This document shows, piece after piece, positions 6,323-12,423 of a DNA stretch of 12,423 nucleotides (position 1 is the stretch's first letter; the number at the start of each line of letters is the position of its first letter). A program made the translations under genes and the position numbers. This stretch comes from CAZCBJ01 sp964496705 (GTDB lineage Bacteria > Chloroflexota > Anaerolineae > Anaerolineales > Anaerolineaceae), in the NCBI GenBank assembly GCA_964496705.1, contig CAZCBJ010000106.1, positions 1 to 12,423 of the forward strand. Direction: 5' to 3'. The notes under the pieces were generated by a model that was not told the origin of the DNA, searched no databases, and saw nothing but the letters and a program-made list of their open reading frames with translations.

Positions 6323-7174
6323 TTAGCCTTCTTCGTCGGCTTGACCTATCTCAGCAAAAAGCTGCGCCTGTTCATTGGTTGACTGCTCAACGCGAACCGG
6401 GCGGGCGAATATCAAGAAGCCTGTGTGAGCAACCATTCGATCTACCGGGCGAAGGCGCTCTGGCTCCGCCTTGTAATACCGTAAAAATATTTCCAATACA
6501 TCAATAAAGGCGAAATTTTCCTGCCGCAGGGCATATAATAAACGAGAAACCTGATTAACGGTTGGTAATATGCAACCAAAAAAACCGCCCAGTTTTAGAG
6601 CGCCTCTCACCTGACTCATATAATCAAACGGGTTGGCAACATCCAGAAACAATGCGTCCACGCCTGTTTCATCAAACCCCTCAGCAATATCCCTGATCTT
6701 AAAATCAACATTTTCCGCCAGATTCAAACGCTCCAGGTTCCGAATGGCAGTCTGTTGTGTTTCTGCTCGGATTTCATAACTGGTAACCCGCCCCGTGTTC
6801 CCCACTGCAAAAGCGAAAGCCGATGTCAGCGCACCAGATCCCGTGCCCGCCTCAAGGATATGCTGGCCTGGACCGACCCCCATTGTCACCAATATGAAAC
6901 CGATTTCTTTAGGATAAAGAATTTGGGTTGTGCGCGGTATCTCTCGTAATAAATCTGCCAGTGAGGGCTGAAGAAGAAAAAAAGGATTTCCAAGATGGCT
7001 GTAGACCTGGCTGCCCCATTTTTGGCCGATCAAATCATCATGTCGCAAAATTCCGCGATGACTGTGAAATTCAGCCCCAGCTTTTAATCGTAGAATGAAA
7101 TGCTTATGGCTTAATCCGACCAACTGGGCCAAATCACCGTCTTGCGCATGCGTACCGTGTAAATTCCAGGACAA
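6323..7174 (-). CDS. trmI: tRNA (adenine(58)-N1)-methyltransferase, TrmI type
   Basis: Class I SAM-dependent methyltransferase expected to make m1A58 in the T-loop of tRNA, usually as a homotetramer. The N-terminal domain has the family pattern GDLAQLV (13-19) and HRGILRHDDLIG (39-50). The SAM-binding motif is EAGTGSGALT (108-117), the acidic motif SYEIRAE (132-138), and the catalytic aspartate region FLDVANPFDY with D178, where many relatives have W in place of the F. RMVAHTGFLIFARP (246-259) is the typical C-terminal signature. Length 283 is normal. The start is TTG at 7172-7174, with AAAGG eight bases upstream; a little uncertainty remains because only about twelve residues precede the conserved part. 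It lies 21 bases after the small membrane gene and nine bases before the Nudix gene, in an operon with another tRNA-modification gene, mnmA. Confidence 0.92.
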   Translation of the reverse strand: MSWNLHGTHAQDGDLAQLVGLSHKHFILRLKAGAEFHSHRGILRHDDLIGQKWGSQVYSHLGNPFFLLQPSLADLLREIPRTTQILYPKEIGFILVTMGVGPGQHILEAGTGSGALTSAFAFAVGNTGRVTSYEIRAETQQTAIRNLERLNLAENVDFKIRDIAEGFDETGVDALFLDVANPFDYMSQVRGALKLGGFFGCILPTVNQVSRLLYALRQENFAFIDVLEIFLRYYKAEPERLRPVDRMVAHTGFLIFARPVRVEQSTNEQAQLFAEIGQADEEG

Positions 7175-7195
7175 TTTCGTTGCCTTTCTTGTTCA

Positions 7196-7462
7196 TTATT
7201 TCGAAGGCCGGAAGTTGGCTAACCAATACCCAAGTAGAACCACAAGAACGCTGCCAACAATTCCAAAACCTAATTTTAGGGGGCCAAGATCCCACAGTAT
7301 CCATGAGATATGCCTCCCCAGTGAATGCCCCAGCCAGAAACCCAACCAGCATAGAAATACATAATAGAAGACACGCCCCGGGCCTCCACCTTTCCATAAA
7401 TGAAATAAAGCCCCGATCAAGGTGGAAACTAATACGCCGAATAGAAATGCTGGAATTGTCAT
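7196..7462 (-). CDS. Small membrane protein of unknown function
   Basis: I do not recognise this family. The 88-residue protein is very hydrophobic, with likely helices at about 3-21, 31-47 and 62-82, short loops, a small glycine-rich stretch KGGGPGR (24-30) and a basic C-terminal end. There is no cleavable signal or cysteine pair. It starts at ATG 7460-7462 with GGAG nine bases upstream. It sits 19 bases after mnmA and 21 bases before trmI on the same strand, so it is surely part of that operon. The spacing and ribosome binding site argue it is real. Its neighbours handle tRNA, but nothing in the protein hints at that role. Confidence 0.8.
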   Translation of the reverse strand: MTIPAFLFGVLVSTLIGALFHLWKGGGPGRVFYYVFLCWLGFWLGHSLGRHISWILWDLGPLKLGFGIVGSVLVVLLGYWLANFRPSK

Positions 7463-7481
7463 AAGCTAACACTCCGCCGAT

Positions 7482-8546
7482 CTAGAGGATTTGACCGCCT
7501 CCAAGGACATAGTTCTCTTGATAAAAAACAGCGAACTGACCGGGAGTTATATCACGCAGATCCTTTTCCAAGACCACTTTCACCGTTCGGTCATCGATCA
7601 TACTGACAGTCGCCCACACCAAGGGTGCACGATAACGAATCTTAACTTGCAATTGACAGGGCAAATTGGGTGGTTTTCCTGAAATCCAGTTCATATCAGC
7701 AGCAGTAAATTCACGCCTGCCCAGCAGTTTTTCGGGACCTACAATTAACACATTGCTTTCAAAAATCTTCTCGAGAACATACAATGGTTGAGCAGAAGAT
7801 ACCTTTAATCCCTTGCGTTGGCCTATAGAATAAAACGCCAACCCATCATGCCAACCAAGCTCATCTCCTGTGATGGATAAAATTTTCCCGGGTTTGTGAA
7901 CAGAAGAGGCACGATGGACTAGAAAATCGCGATAATCTTGGTCTCCCAAAAAACATAGATCTTGGCTTTCTTTTTGATTGGCGCTTTCTAAACCATATTT
8001 TCTGGCCAGTTCACGAACTTCAATCTTTCTATAATCGCCCACAGGAAAGATTGTCTTTCGTAAATGATTTTGCGTAAGGTTGCTTAAAAAATAAACCTGG
8101 TCCTTGCTGGCATCCTTACCGCACTGAAGGCGACAACCTCCATCAGCTTGAATTCGAATTCGAGCATAATGACCGGTAGCGACCCACTGCGCCCCCAAGG
8201 TCTGTGCTTGCTTGAGCAATACCTCCCATTTTATCCAGCGATTGCAGATCACACACGGATTGGGGGTATGTCCGCTCGAATAACCTTCAACGAAATAATT
8301 GATGACTACCTTTGAAAAAAGTTGGCTGGCGTCGATGTTAATAAACGGTATATTTAGTTGAGATGCAATTCTCTCTGCTCGAGCCGTGCCATCATCGCTA
8401 TACGAATAGGGTTTAGAATTTACACTTGACGACAGGCCAAAATTAAGCGTAACTGCGACAACATGATATCCAGTTTCGAGGAGTAAAGCTGCAGCAACAG
8501 AGCTGTCCACTCCCCCGCTTAACGCCACCAGCACTGTCTCGGCCAT
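7482..8546 (-). CDS. mnmA: tRNA-specific 2-thiouridylase MnmA
   Basis: ATP-dependent enzyme that puts sulfur on U34 of tRNA-Glu, -Gln and -Lys, tuning decoding of their codons. The 354-residue length is normal. The N-terminal PP-loop SGGVDSS (10-16) activates the uridine. The catalytic cysteine is C101 in NPCVICNRWIKW (96-107), GHYARI (125-130) and KDQVYFLSNL (148-157) follow, and the second cysteine is C198 in SQDLCFLG (194-201). A C-terminal beta-barrel domain ends in VLGGGQIL. The start is ATG 8544-8546. No strong ribosome binding site stands near it, the closest GAGG being about 17 bases off. It is the first gene of a four-gene operon with a small membrane gene, trmI and a Nudix gene, driven from an extended -10 promoter in the divergent gap. 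The sulfur donor gene is not in the window. Confidence 0.96.
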   Translation of the reverse strand: MAETVLVALSGGVDSSVAAALLLETGYHVVAVTLNFGLSSSVNSKPYSYSDDGTARAERIASQLNIPFINIDASQLFSKVVINYFVEGYSSGHTPNPCVICNRWIKWEVLLKQAQTLGAQWVATGHYARIRIQADGGCRLQCGKDASKDQVYFLSNLTQNHLRKTIFPVGDYRKIEVRELARKYGLESANQKESQDLCFLGDQDYRDFLVHRASSVHKPGKILSITGDELGWHDGLAFYSIGQRKGLKVSSAQPLYVLEKIFESNVLIVGPEKLLGRREFTAADMNWISGKPPNLPCQLQVKIRYRAPLVWATVSMIDDRTVKVVLEKDLRDITPGQFAVFYQENYVLGGGQIL

Positions 8547-8620
8547 AATTGGTTAGTCCGATCCTCGTTACCAGGAAATAGTTCTATTACTAACAATAAC
8601 CTGTTTTCGCATAAAGCAAA

Positions 8621-8629
8621 ATTATAGCA
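8621..8629 (-). promoter_or_regulatory. Extended -10 promoter for the mnmA operon
   Basis: Read on the - strand, TGCTATAAT matches the extended -10 consensus, with TATAAT at 8621-8626. No recognisable -35 lies 17 bases upstream, which extended -10 promoters can do without. The message would begin near 8614, with a leader of about 68 bases. Confidence 0.55.
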
Positions 8630-8666
8630 TGTTCTTCATAATAAACTTTTCTCTACTGGCAACCCT

Positions 8667-8675
8667 TGTTATAAT
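8667..8675 (+). promoter_or_regulatory. Extended -10 promoter for tatD and the prenyl synthase
   Basis: TGTTATAAT contains a perfect TATAAT at 8670-8675 with the TG extension and only a poor -35 (TTTTCT). A start near 8682 puts the message after the longest possible tatD start at 8629. This supports the internal ATG at 8728 as the true start. Confidence 0.6.
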
Positions 8676-8727
8676 AGGTTGGTTACCCGGAGGAGATGCT
8701 TTCCAGATAACGAGGTACTTTGTTTTG

Positions 8728-9534
8728 ATGAATTTTATAGACACCCATTGTCACCTGAATATCATGATTGACCATGATAACCTTGGTTATGTATTTGAAA
8801 GGGCATGGGAAGCTGGAATAAGCAAAATTATCATCCCAGGTATTGATGTAGCTAACAGTAAAAGCGCCGTTGAATTGGCAGAGTCTAACCCAAAATTGTT
8901 TGCAGCGGTCGGGATTCATCCGAACGAAACAAGAGAGTGGAGATCATCTTCTATCAACGAAATCATCGCCTTGGGTAAAAGTGATCGAGTGGTCGCCATT
9001 GGAGAAATTGGTTTGGATTTCTACAGAAATTACGCATCAAAAGACAAGCAAATTTCTTCACTCAAGGCTCAATTGGAAGTGGCAAAGATTCTTGAAAAGC
9101 CTGTGATCATACATTGCAGGCAATCAGCAGCAGATTTACTGGAAATTTTAACCGAGTGGCAAAAAACACTGACTGCCGATGGTTCTCCAATCCACAACCA
9201 CCCCGGTGTGATCCACTCATTCGACGATAATCTCGATTTTGCGCATGCATTCATTAAAATTAAGTTCGCTATTGGGATCAATGGACCGGTTACATATCCC
9301 AAAGCCCACGAGCGTCACAATGTAGCAAAGAATATTCCAGTAACTTCCATTTTACTTGAAACCGATTCGCCTTTTCTTCCACCTCAAACCCATCGCGGGA
9401 AGGTTAATGAACCTTCCTATCTACCCCTCATCGCAAGGCAAGTCTCCCAATTAAGAAATATTGATCTGGAAACCCTAGCAATAAACACATCTCAGAATGC
9501 CCAACAATTATTTGGCTGGAGTGTATCCGCTTGA
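8728..9534 (+). CDS. TatD-family metal-dependent hydrolase
   Basis: TIM-barrel hydrolase of the TatD/YcfH/YjjV group; members are metal-dependent DNases or phosphodiesterases, and the physiological substrate of most is unclear. Metal-site residues are visible: H7 and H9 in DTHCHL (5-10), E93 in GEIGLDF (92-98), H129 in IIHCR (127-131), H163 in IHSFDD (162-167) and D213 in LLETDSPFLPP (209-219). From ATG 8728 it has 268 residues, normal for the family, and begins MNFIDTHCHL as relatives do. The frame stays open back to an ATG at 8629, which would add 33 residues resembling a membrane helix, but a good promoter lies inside that stretch. GAGG at 8712-8715 is 12 bases from ATG 8728 and 9 from TTG 8725, so TTG 8725 is also possible. 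The next gene overlaps its stop codon. Confidence 0.9.
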   Translation: MNFIDTHCHLNIMIDHDNLGYVFERAWEAGISKIIIPGIDVANSKSAVELAESNPKLFAAVGIHPNETREWRSSSINEIIALGKSDRVVAIGEIGLDFYRNYASKDKQISSLKAQLEVAKILEKPVIIHCRQSAADLLEILTEWQKTLTADGSPIHNHPGVIHSFDDNLDFAHAFIKIKFAIGINGPVTYPKAHERHNVAKNIPVTSILLETDSPFLPPQTHRGKVNEPSYLPLIARQVSQLRNIDLETLAINTSQNAQQLFGWSVSA

Positions 9535-10502
9535 CGAGTCAACTAAATTTTCTTGAAATCATACAAGACGATATTCAATCCGTAGATGAAAGACTGCGAG
9601 CGCAAGCGGAAGGATACCATCCAGATATCTCCTCAGCTTTAAATTTATTATTGGAAGCCGGAGGAAAAAGACTTCGCCCGGCAATTACCATCCTTGTCGG
9701 ACGAATGCTTAAGGCTCCGGTTGATCGATTGGTCACTCTGGCATCCGCAATAGAATTATTGCACACCGCCACACTAGTCCATGACGACTTGATTGACGGT
9801 TCGTTATTGCGCCGCGGTATGCCAACCTTAAATTCGCAATGGTCTCCTGGGGCAACTGTTTTAACCGGCGATTTCCTCTTTTCGCGTGCCGCGAAACTTG
9901 CTGCCGATACAGAATCGGTTCCAGTGATTAAGCTTTTTTCAGAGACTTTAACGATCATTGTAAATGGTGAAATTACCCAATTATTCACCAGCCGTTGCGC
10001 TAAAAATCGCGAAGGGTACTTGACCCGAATCTATGCAAAAACAGCATCATTGATTGAGACTTCAGCCAAATCTGCTGCTCTCATATCCAATTCTTCACCA
10101 GAAACCGTCGAATCCATGCGCCTGTTTGGTTACAACTTGGGCATGGCTTTTCAGATCATCGATGACTTGTTGGACTTCACCAGCGATCCGGAAACACTTG
10201 GAAAACCGGTGGGAAGCGATTTGCGCCAGGGCCTGTTCACTCTGCCAGCCTTAATCTACAATGAGCAGAACCCAGACGATCCGGATATTGCGCAGCTTGA
10301 TGAGGGAAATTGCAGCAATGATAATGGCAAAATTGATCGACTGATTGATGCAATCCGCGCGAGCAAGTCTATTGATCTAACTTATCAGGAAGCTGAAAGG
10401 TTTATTTCTATAAGTTTAGAACATCTGTTTTCTCAACCGCCTGGTCGAGAACGATCAGCTTTGGAACAACTGGCAACCTATATTATCCAAAGAGAAAAGT
10501 AA
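9531..10502 (+). CDS. Trans-type polyprenyl diphosphate synthase, long-chain
   Basis: Cytosolic isoprenyl diphosphate synthase that adds isopentenyl diphosphate units to an allylic primer, probably supplying the quinone side chain. The 323-residue protein has GGKRLRP (44-50), the first aspartate-rich motif HDDLID (84-89) preceded by small residues A80 and T81, and the second motif IIDDLLDF (209-216) followed by GKPVGSDLRQGLFTLP (224-239). Small residues at the fourth and fifth positions before the first motif leave room for long chains, so a C35-C50 product is more likely than farnesyl or geranylgeranyl diphosphate; this is inference from the family. The start is TTG 9531, which overlaps the TGA of tatD, with GGAG at 9518-9521 nine bases upstream. 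Two-gene operon with tatD; the product would serve the quinone pool used by the respiratory complex encoded upstream in the window. Confidence 0.93.
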   Translation: MTSQLNFLEIIQDDIQSVDERLRAQAEGYHPDISSALNLLLEAGGKRLRPAITILVGRMLKAPVDRLVTLASAIELLHTATLVHDDLIDGSLLRRGMPTLNSQWSPGATVLTGDFLFSRAAKLAADTESVPVIKLFSETLTIIVNGEITQLFTSRCAKNREGYLTRIYAKTASLIETSAKSAALISNSSPETVESMRLFGYNLGMAFQIIDDLLDFTSDPETLGKPVGSDLRQGLFTLPALIYNEQNPDDPDIAQLDEGNCSNDNGKIDRLIDAIRASKSIDLTYQEAERFISISLEHLFSQPPGRERSALEQLATYIIQREK

Positions 10503-10528
10503 ACAAGAAATCTGATCACTAACTTTAA

Positions 10529-10610
10529 TGCGCTGGGGGGGACTTGAACCCCCATGCGTTTCCGCACATGGCCCTCAACCATGCCTGTCTGCCAGTTCCA
10601 GCACCAGCGC
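10529..10610 (-). tRNA. tRNA-Leu (anticodon GAG)
   Basis: An 82-base class II tRNA that folds completely. The acceptor stem is GCGCTGG with CCAGCGC and discriminator A. The D arm has a three-pair stem and the GG pair in its loop. The anticodon stem CATGG/CCATG encloses the loop TTGAGGG, giving anticodon GAG for CUC and CUU. A long variable arm TGCG-GAAA-CGCA, typical of tRNA-Leu, follows, then T arm GGGGG-TTCAAGT-CCCCC. The 3' CCA is not encoded (TTA follows the discriminator). It lies between two + strand genes and reads against the prenyl synthase operon. Confidence 0.97.
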
Positions 10611-10621
10611 AAGCAAAAGCA

Positions 10622-10649
10622 ATTATAATCGGGTCGGATTGCTTGTCAA
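10622..10649 (-). promoter_or_regulatory. Promoter of tRNA-Leu
   Basis: On the - strand, a perfect TTGACA (10644-10649) and a perfect TATAAT (10622-10627) are separated by 16 bases. Transcription would begin near 10615, about five bases before the mature tRNA, as is usual for bacterial tRNA genes. Confidence 0.88.
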
Positions 10650-10654
10650 GCAAT
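10638..10654. promoter_or_regulatory. 17-bp perfect palindrome, operator or weak terminator
   Basis: ATTGCTTGTCAAGCAAT is an 8+1+8 perfect inverted repeat that covers the whole -35 box of the tRNA-Leu promoter and lies about 65 bases before plsX. On the + strand it is followed by TTTTC, so it could also fold as an AT-rich terminator for the prenyl synthase message. The two readings cannot be separated from sequence alone. Confidence 0.45.
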
Positions 10655-10684
10655 TTTCTCCCTAAGAGAATCTAAAGAAGAATG

Positions 10685-10690
10685 TATAAT
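10685..10690 (+). promoter_or_regulatory. Possible -10 box of plsX
   Basis: A perfect TATAAT lies 28 bases before the plsX start. The -35 position reads CTAAGA, a poor match. An alternative pair is TTGTCA (10643-10648, within the palindrome) with GAGAAT (10666-10671) at a 17-base spacing. Confidence 0.4.
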
Positions 10691-10718
10691 AAGAAAATCC
10701 CTGTAAGGAGAGATTACT

Positions 10719-11720
10719 ATGGCAATAATTCTAGATGGGATGGGCAGTGATGATTATCCTGAACCAGAAATCCTCGCGGCTATCACGGCAGCCGAAACGT
10801 TGAACGAAGAGATCCTCCTGGTTGGCAACCAATCGATACTGGAACCAAAACTGAAATTGGCCACCGGGAAGACCCTTCCAATCCGGATTGTGCATGCTCC
10901 TGACGTCGTAGAAATGAGTGATAAACCTGTTGCCGCCACGCAGGGAAAACCACAAAATTCGATGGCTGTGGGGTTGACCCTGCTCCAGGAAGGACAGGGA
11001 GAAGCATTTATCACTGCGGGTAACACAGGAGGCGCATTCTTTAACGCTGTAAAGATCCTGCGCCGGTTTGAAGGATTAAATCGTCCCGCCCTCGCGACCA
11101 CCATCCCCACGCGAAAAGGAAAATGTGTTTTTCTGGACATGGGCGCAAACGCCGACTGCCGCCCCGAGTTTCTCCTTGATTTCGCCATTATGGGCAGCGT
11201 GTATTCTGAATACGTCATGAAAGTAAGAAAACCCTGCATTGGTCTGCTTGCGAATGGTGAAGAATCGGGAAAAGGTAACACCCTAGTGCGTGAAGCCCAT
11301 ATCCTTCTTAAAAACGCCGACATCAATTTCTATGGCAACGTAGAACCAAAAGAGGTTTTCAAAGGAGAAGTTGACGTTGTCGTCACTGACGGATTCACTG
11401 GGAATATTTTTATCAAGAACAGTGAAGCGATTGCTAAATTCATCTTGGATGTAATCAAAGAAAAACTCACCAGTTCACTGAGAGGCAAAATTGGTGGCTT
11501 GTTGATCAAGCCTTCGCTGAAAGGATTGTTGAAGTTAATGGATCCTGCCGAGGTGGGTGCCGGGATTCTACTGGGGGTGAACGGCAATGTGTTCATCGGT
11601 CATGGCAGATCGGATGCGCGCGCACTGGTCAGCGCTATCCGTAACAGCCGCAATGTCATAGAATCACGCCTTCTAGACAACCTCAAACAGGCTATTCAAT
11701 CCAGATTAGCATCCAAATAG
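10719..11720 (+). CDS. plsX: Phosphate acyltransferase PlsX
   Basis: Converts acyl-ACP to acyl-phosphate, the acyl donor for PlsY in the first step of phospholipid synthesis; a peripheral membrane enzyme. The 333-residue length is normal. Family blocks are the N-terminal ILDGMGSDDYPE (4-15; most relatives have DAMGGD here), TAGNTGG (99-105), LDMGANAD (139-146), LLANGEESGKGN, GNVEPKEVFKGEVDVVVTDG, DGFTGN and GHGRSDARA near the end. AAGGAG ends eight bases before ATG 10719. It is followed after 19 bases by a membrane protein gene on the same strand, so they probably share a message. The usual partners fabD, fabH or acpP are not in the window. The GMGSD in place of the common AMGGD is a small departure. 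Confidence 0.93.
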   Translation: MAIILDGMGSDDYPEPEILAAITAAETLNEEILLVGNQSILEPKLKLATGKTLPIRIVHAPDVVEMSDKPVAATQGKPQNSMAVGLTLLQEGQGEAFITAGNTGGAFFNAVKILRRFEGLNRPALATTIPTRKGKCVFLDMGANADCRPEFLLDFAIMGSVYSEYVMKVRKPCIGLLANGEESGKGNTLVREAHILLKNADINFYGNVEPKEVFKGEVDVVVTDGFTGNIFIKNSEAIAKFILDVIKEKLTSSLRGKIGGLLIKPSLKGLLKLMDPAEVGAGILLGVNGNVFIGHGRSDARALVSAIRNSRNVIESRLLDNLKQAIQSRLASK

Positions 11721-11739
11721 ATACCAAAGTCAGGAAACC

Positions 11740-12348
11740 ATGAAAATAATTTCCAATAATCGCTTGATTGCCCGAAACAAACGCATTGGTAGTTTTTCTT
11801 TGATCGCCAGCCTGGTTGTTTTAGGTGTGGGAATGGTGCTAACCTTTCAAAATGATGTCAACCTGTTGACCTATGCGATGGTTTGTTTGATTATCGGTTT
11901 TATTCTATCGCAGGTGTCCATCTATTACGGATCGCGCTTTGGTAGGTCTCCGCGCCCGGACGAAATGATTTCACAATCCTTAAAAGGACTGGAAAATTCA
12001 TTTACCTTATACCATTACAGCACCAGCGTTGCTCACCTGCTGGTAGGTCCTGCCGGTATTTGGGTGATCATCCCATTCCATGTCCGGGGGGTAATTTCCT
12101 ACGATGAAAAACGCAAGCGATGGAAACAAAAAGGTGGAAATTTCTTATTAAATTTATATGGCGCTGAAAGTTTAGGGCGCCCCGATATTGACGCTGAAGT
12201 CCTCGTCCGTGATGCACAAAAATTCTTGCAGGCTCGGTTAGGCGGCAACGAACTTCCACCTGTTCATGCGGTGTTGGTATTTACAAATCCAAAAGCGAAA
12301 TTGGACTTGACCGAACCGCCAATACCCGCACTGCCAATCTCAAAATGA
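11740..12348 (+). CDS. Two-helix membrane protein with degenerate NERD-like domain, frame interrupted by TGA
   Basis: The 202 visible residues hold two likely membrane helices (about 18-36 and 43-61) and then a cytosolic region whose core SVAHLLVGPAGIWVI (96-110) resembles the NERD (nuclease-related) pattern of a beta strand, VGP-G turn and second strand. The Glu and Lys that follow in active NERD nucleases are replaced by IPFHVRG (111-117), so nuclease activity is unlikely. AGGA ends four bases before ATG 11740. The frame stops at TGA 12346-12348 but then remains open for all 25 codons to the window end, starting KDFIRRKSKE, which reads like the natural C-terminal continuation. TTA (Leu) to TGA is a single base change, so this may be a nonsense mutation, a sequencing error, or a genuine short form. 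Function is unknown; position after plsX suggests an envelope role at most. Confidence 0.6.
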   Translation: MKIISNNRLIARNKRIGSFSLIASLVVLGVGMVLTFQNDVNLLTYAMVCLIIGFILSQVSIYYGSRFGRSPRPDEMISQSLKGLENSFTLYHYSTSVAHLLVGPAGIWVIIPFHVRGVISYDEKRKRWKQKGGNFLLNLYGAESLGRPDIDAEVLVRDAQKFLQARLGGNELPPVHAVLVFTNPKAKLDLTEPPIPALPISK

Positions 12349-12423
12349 AAGGATTTTATTCGCCGAAAATCCAAAGAAACTACCCGTCTTCCTGAGACAA
12401 CTTATCAACAAATTCAGGAAAGT

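Noticed and set aside
7134..7472. 112-codon - strand frame overlapping the small membrane gene and the start of trmI
   Set aside because: It overlaps two better-supported genes in another frame and does not resemble a protein domain.
8629..8727. N-terminal membrane helix on TatD
   Set aside because: A strong extended -10 box lies inside it, and TatD proteins normally begin at the DTHCHL motif; kept only as a finding.
10754..11326. 190-codon open frame on the - strand opposite plsX
   Set aside because: It lies wholly inside plsX in antisense, shows no family motifs, and its composition mirrors the plsX codons.
12346..12348. UGA reassigned as a sense codon in this organism
   Set aside because: TGA ends the sdhD-like and tatD genes at the expected family lengths with the next genes starting at once, so it works as a stop here.
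1..12423. Mobile element, CRISPR array, prophage or defence system
   Set aside because: I found no transposase, integrase, regular repeat array or long terminal inverted repeat, and gene order is that of ordinary chromosome.

Overview
The window (about 48% GC by eye) is a dense stretch of bacterial chromosome with housekeeping and energy genes, short gaps, overlapping or near-touching genes, many TTG starts, and no mobile element, CRISPR array or phage gene. Gene content and protein character suggest Chloroflexota, perhaps Anaerolineae: a SdhB/C/D-type respiratory module, a long CTC-type bL25, and a NERD-like membrane protein behind plsX. That assignment is inference, because no rRNA or other decisive marker is present.

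Region 1 (1-4897, + strand) is one tightly packed gene row: glycerol kinase (glpK), a GlpA-type glycerol-3-phosphate dehydrogenase flavoprotein cut down to its FAD domain, an SdhB/FrdB-type iron-sulfur protein with ligands for three clusters, two small three-helix SdhC- and SdhD-like membrane subunits, and a LOG-family nucleotide phosphoribohydrolase. No SdhA is present. The GlpA-like protein sits where SdhA would be expected in an A-B-C-D order. The simplest reading is a glycerol-to-DHAP pathway: GlpK makes sn-glycerol-3-phosphate, and a hybrid GlpA/SdhBCD complex oxidises it and passes electrons through Fe-S clusters, and possibly haem, to membrane quinone. This is the most interesting object in the window.

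Region 2 (4898-5713) holds a strong sigma70-type promoter, a structured leader of roughly 85 nt with a terminator-like hairpin, the bL25/CTC gene, and a bidirectional terminator. Region 3 (5714-8546, - strand) is an operon read right to left: mnmA (tRNA 2-thiouridine), a small unknown membrane protein, a TrmI-type tRNA m1A58 methyltransferase, and a CoA-pyrophosphatase-type Nudix hydrolase.

Region 4 (8547-10502, + strand) is divergent from mnmA. Two extended -10 elements face away from each other in the gap. It holds a TatD-family metal-dependent hydrolase and a long-chain polyprenyl diphosphate synthase whose TTG start overlaps the tatD stop. Region 5 (10503-10718) holds tRNA-Leu(GAG) on the - strand with a near-consensus promoter, and a perfect 17-bp palindrome over its -35 box. 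Region 6 (10719-12423, + strand) holds plsX and a two-helix membrane protein with a degenerate NERD-like domain. The latter reading frame is interrupted by a TGA, after which the same frame stays open to the window end.
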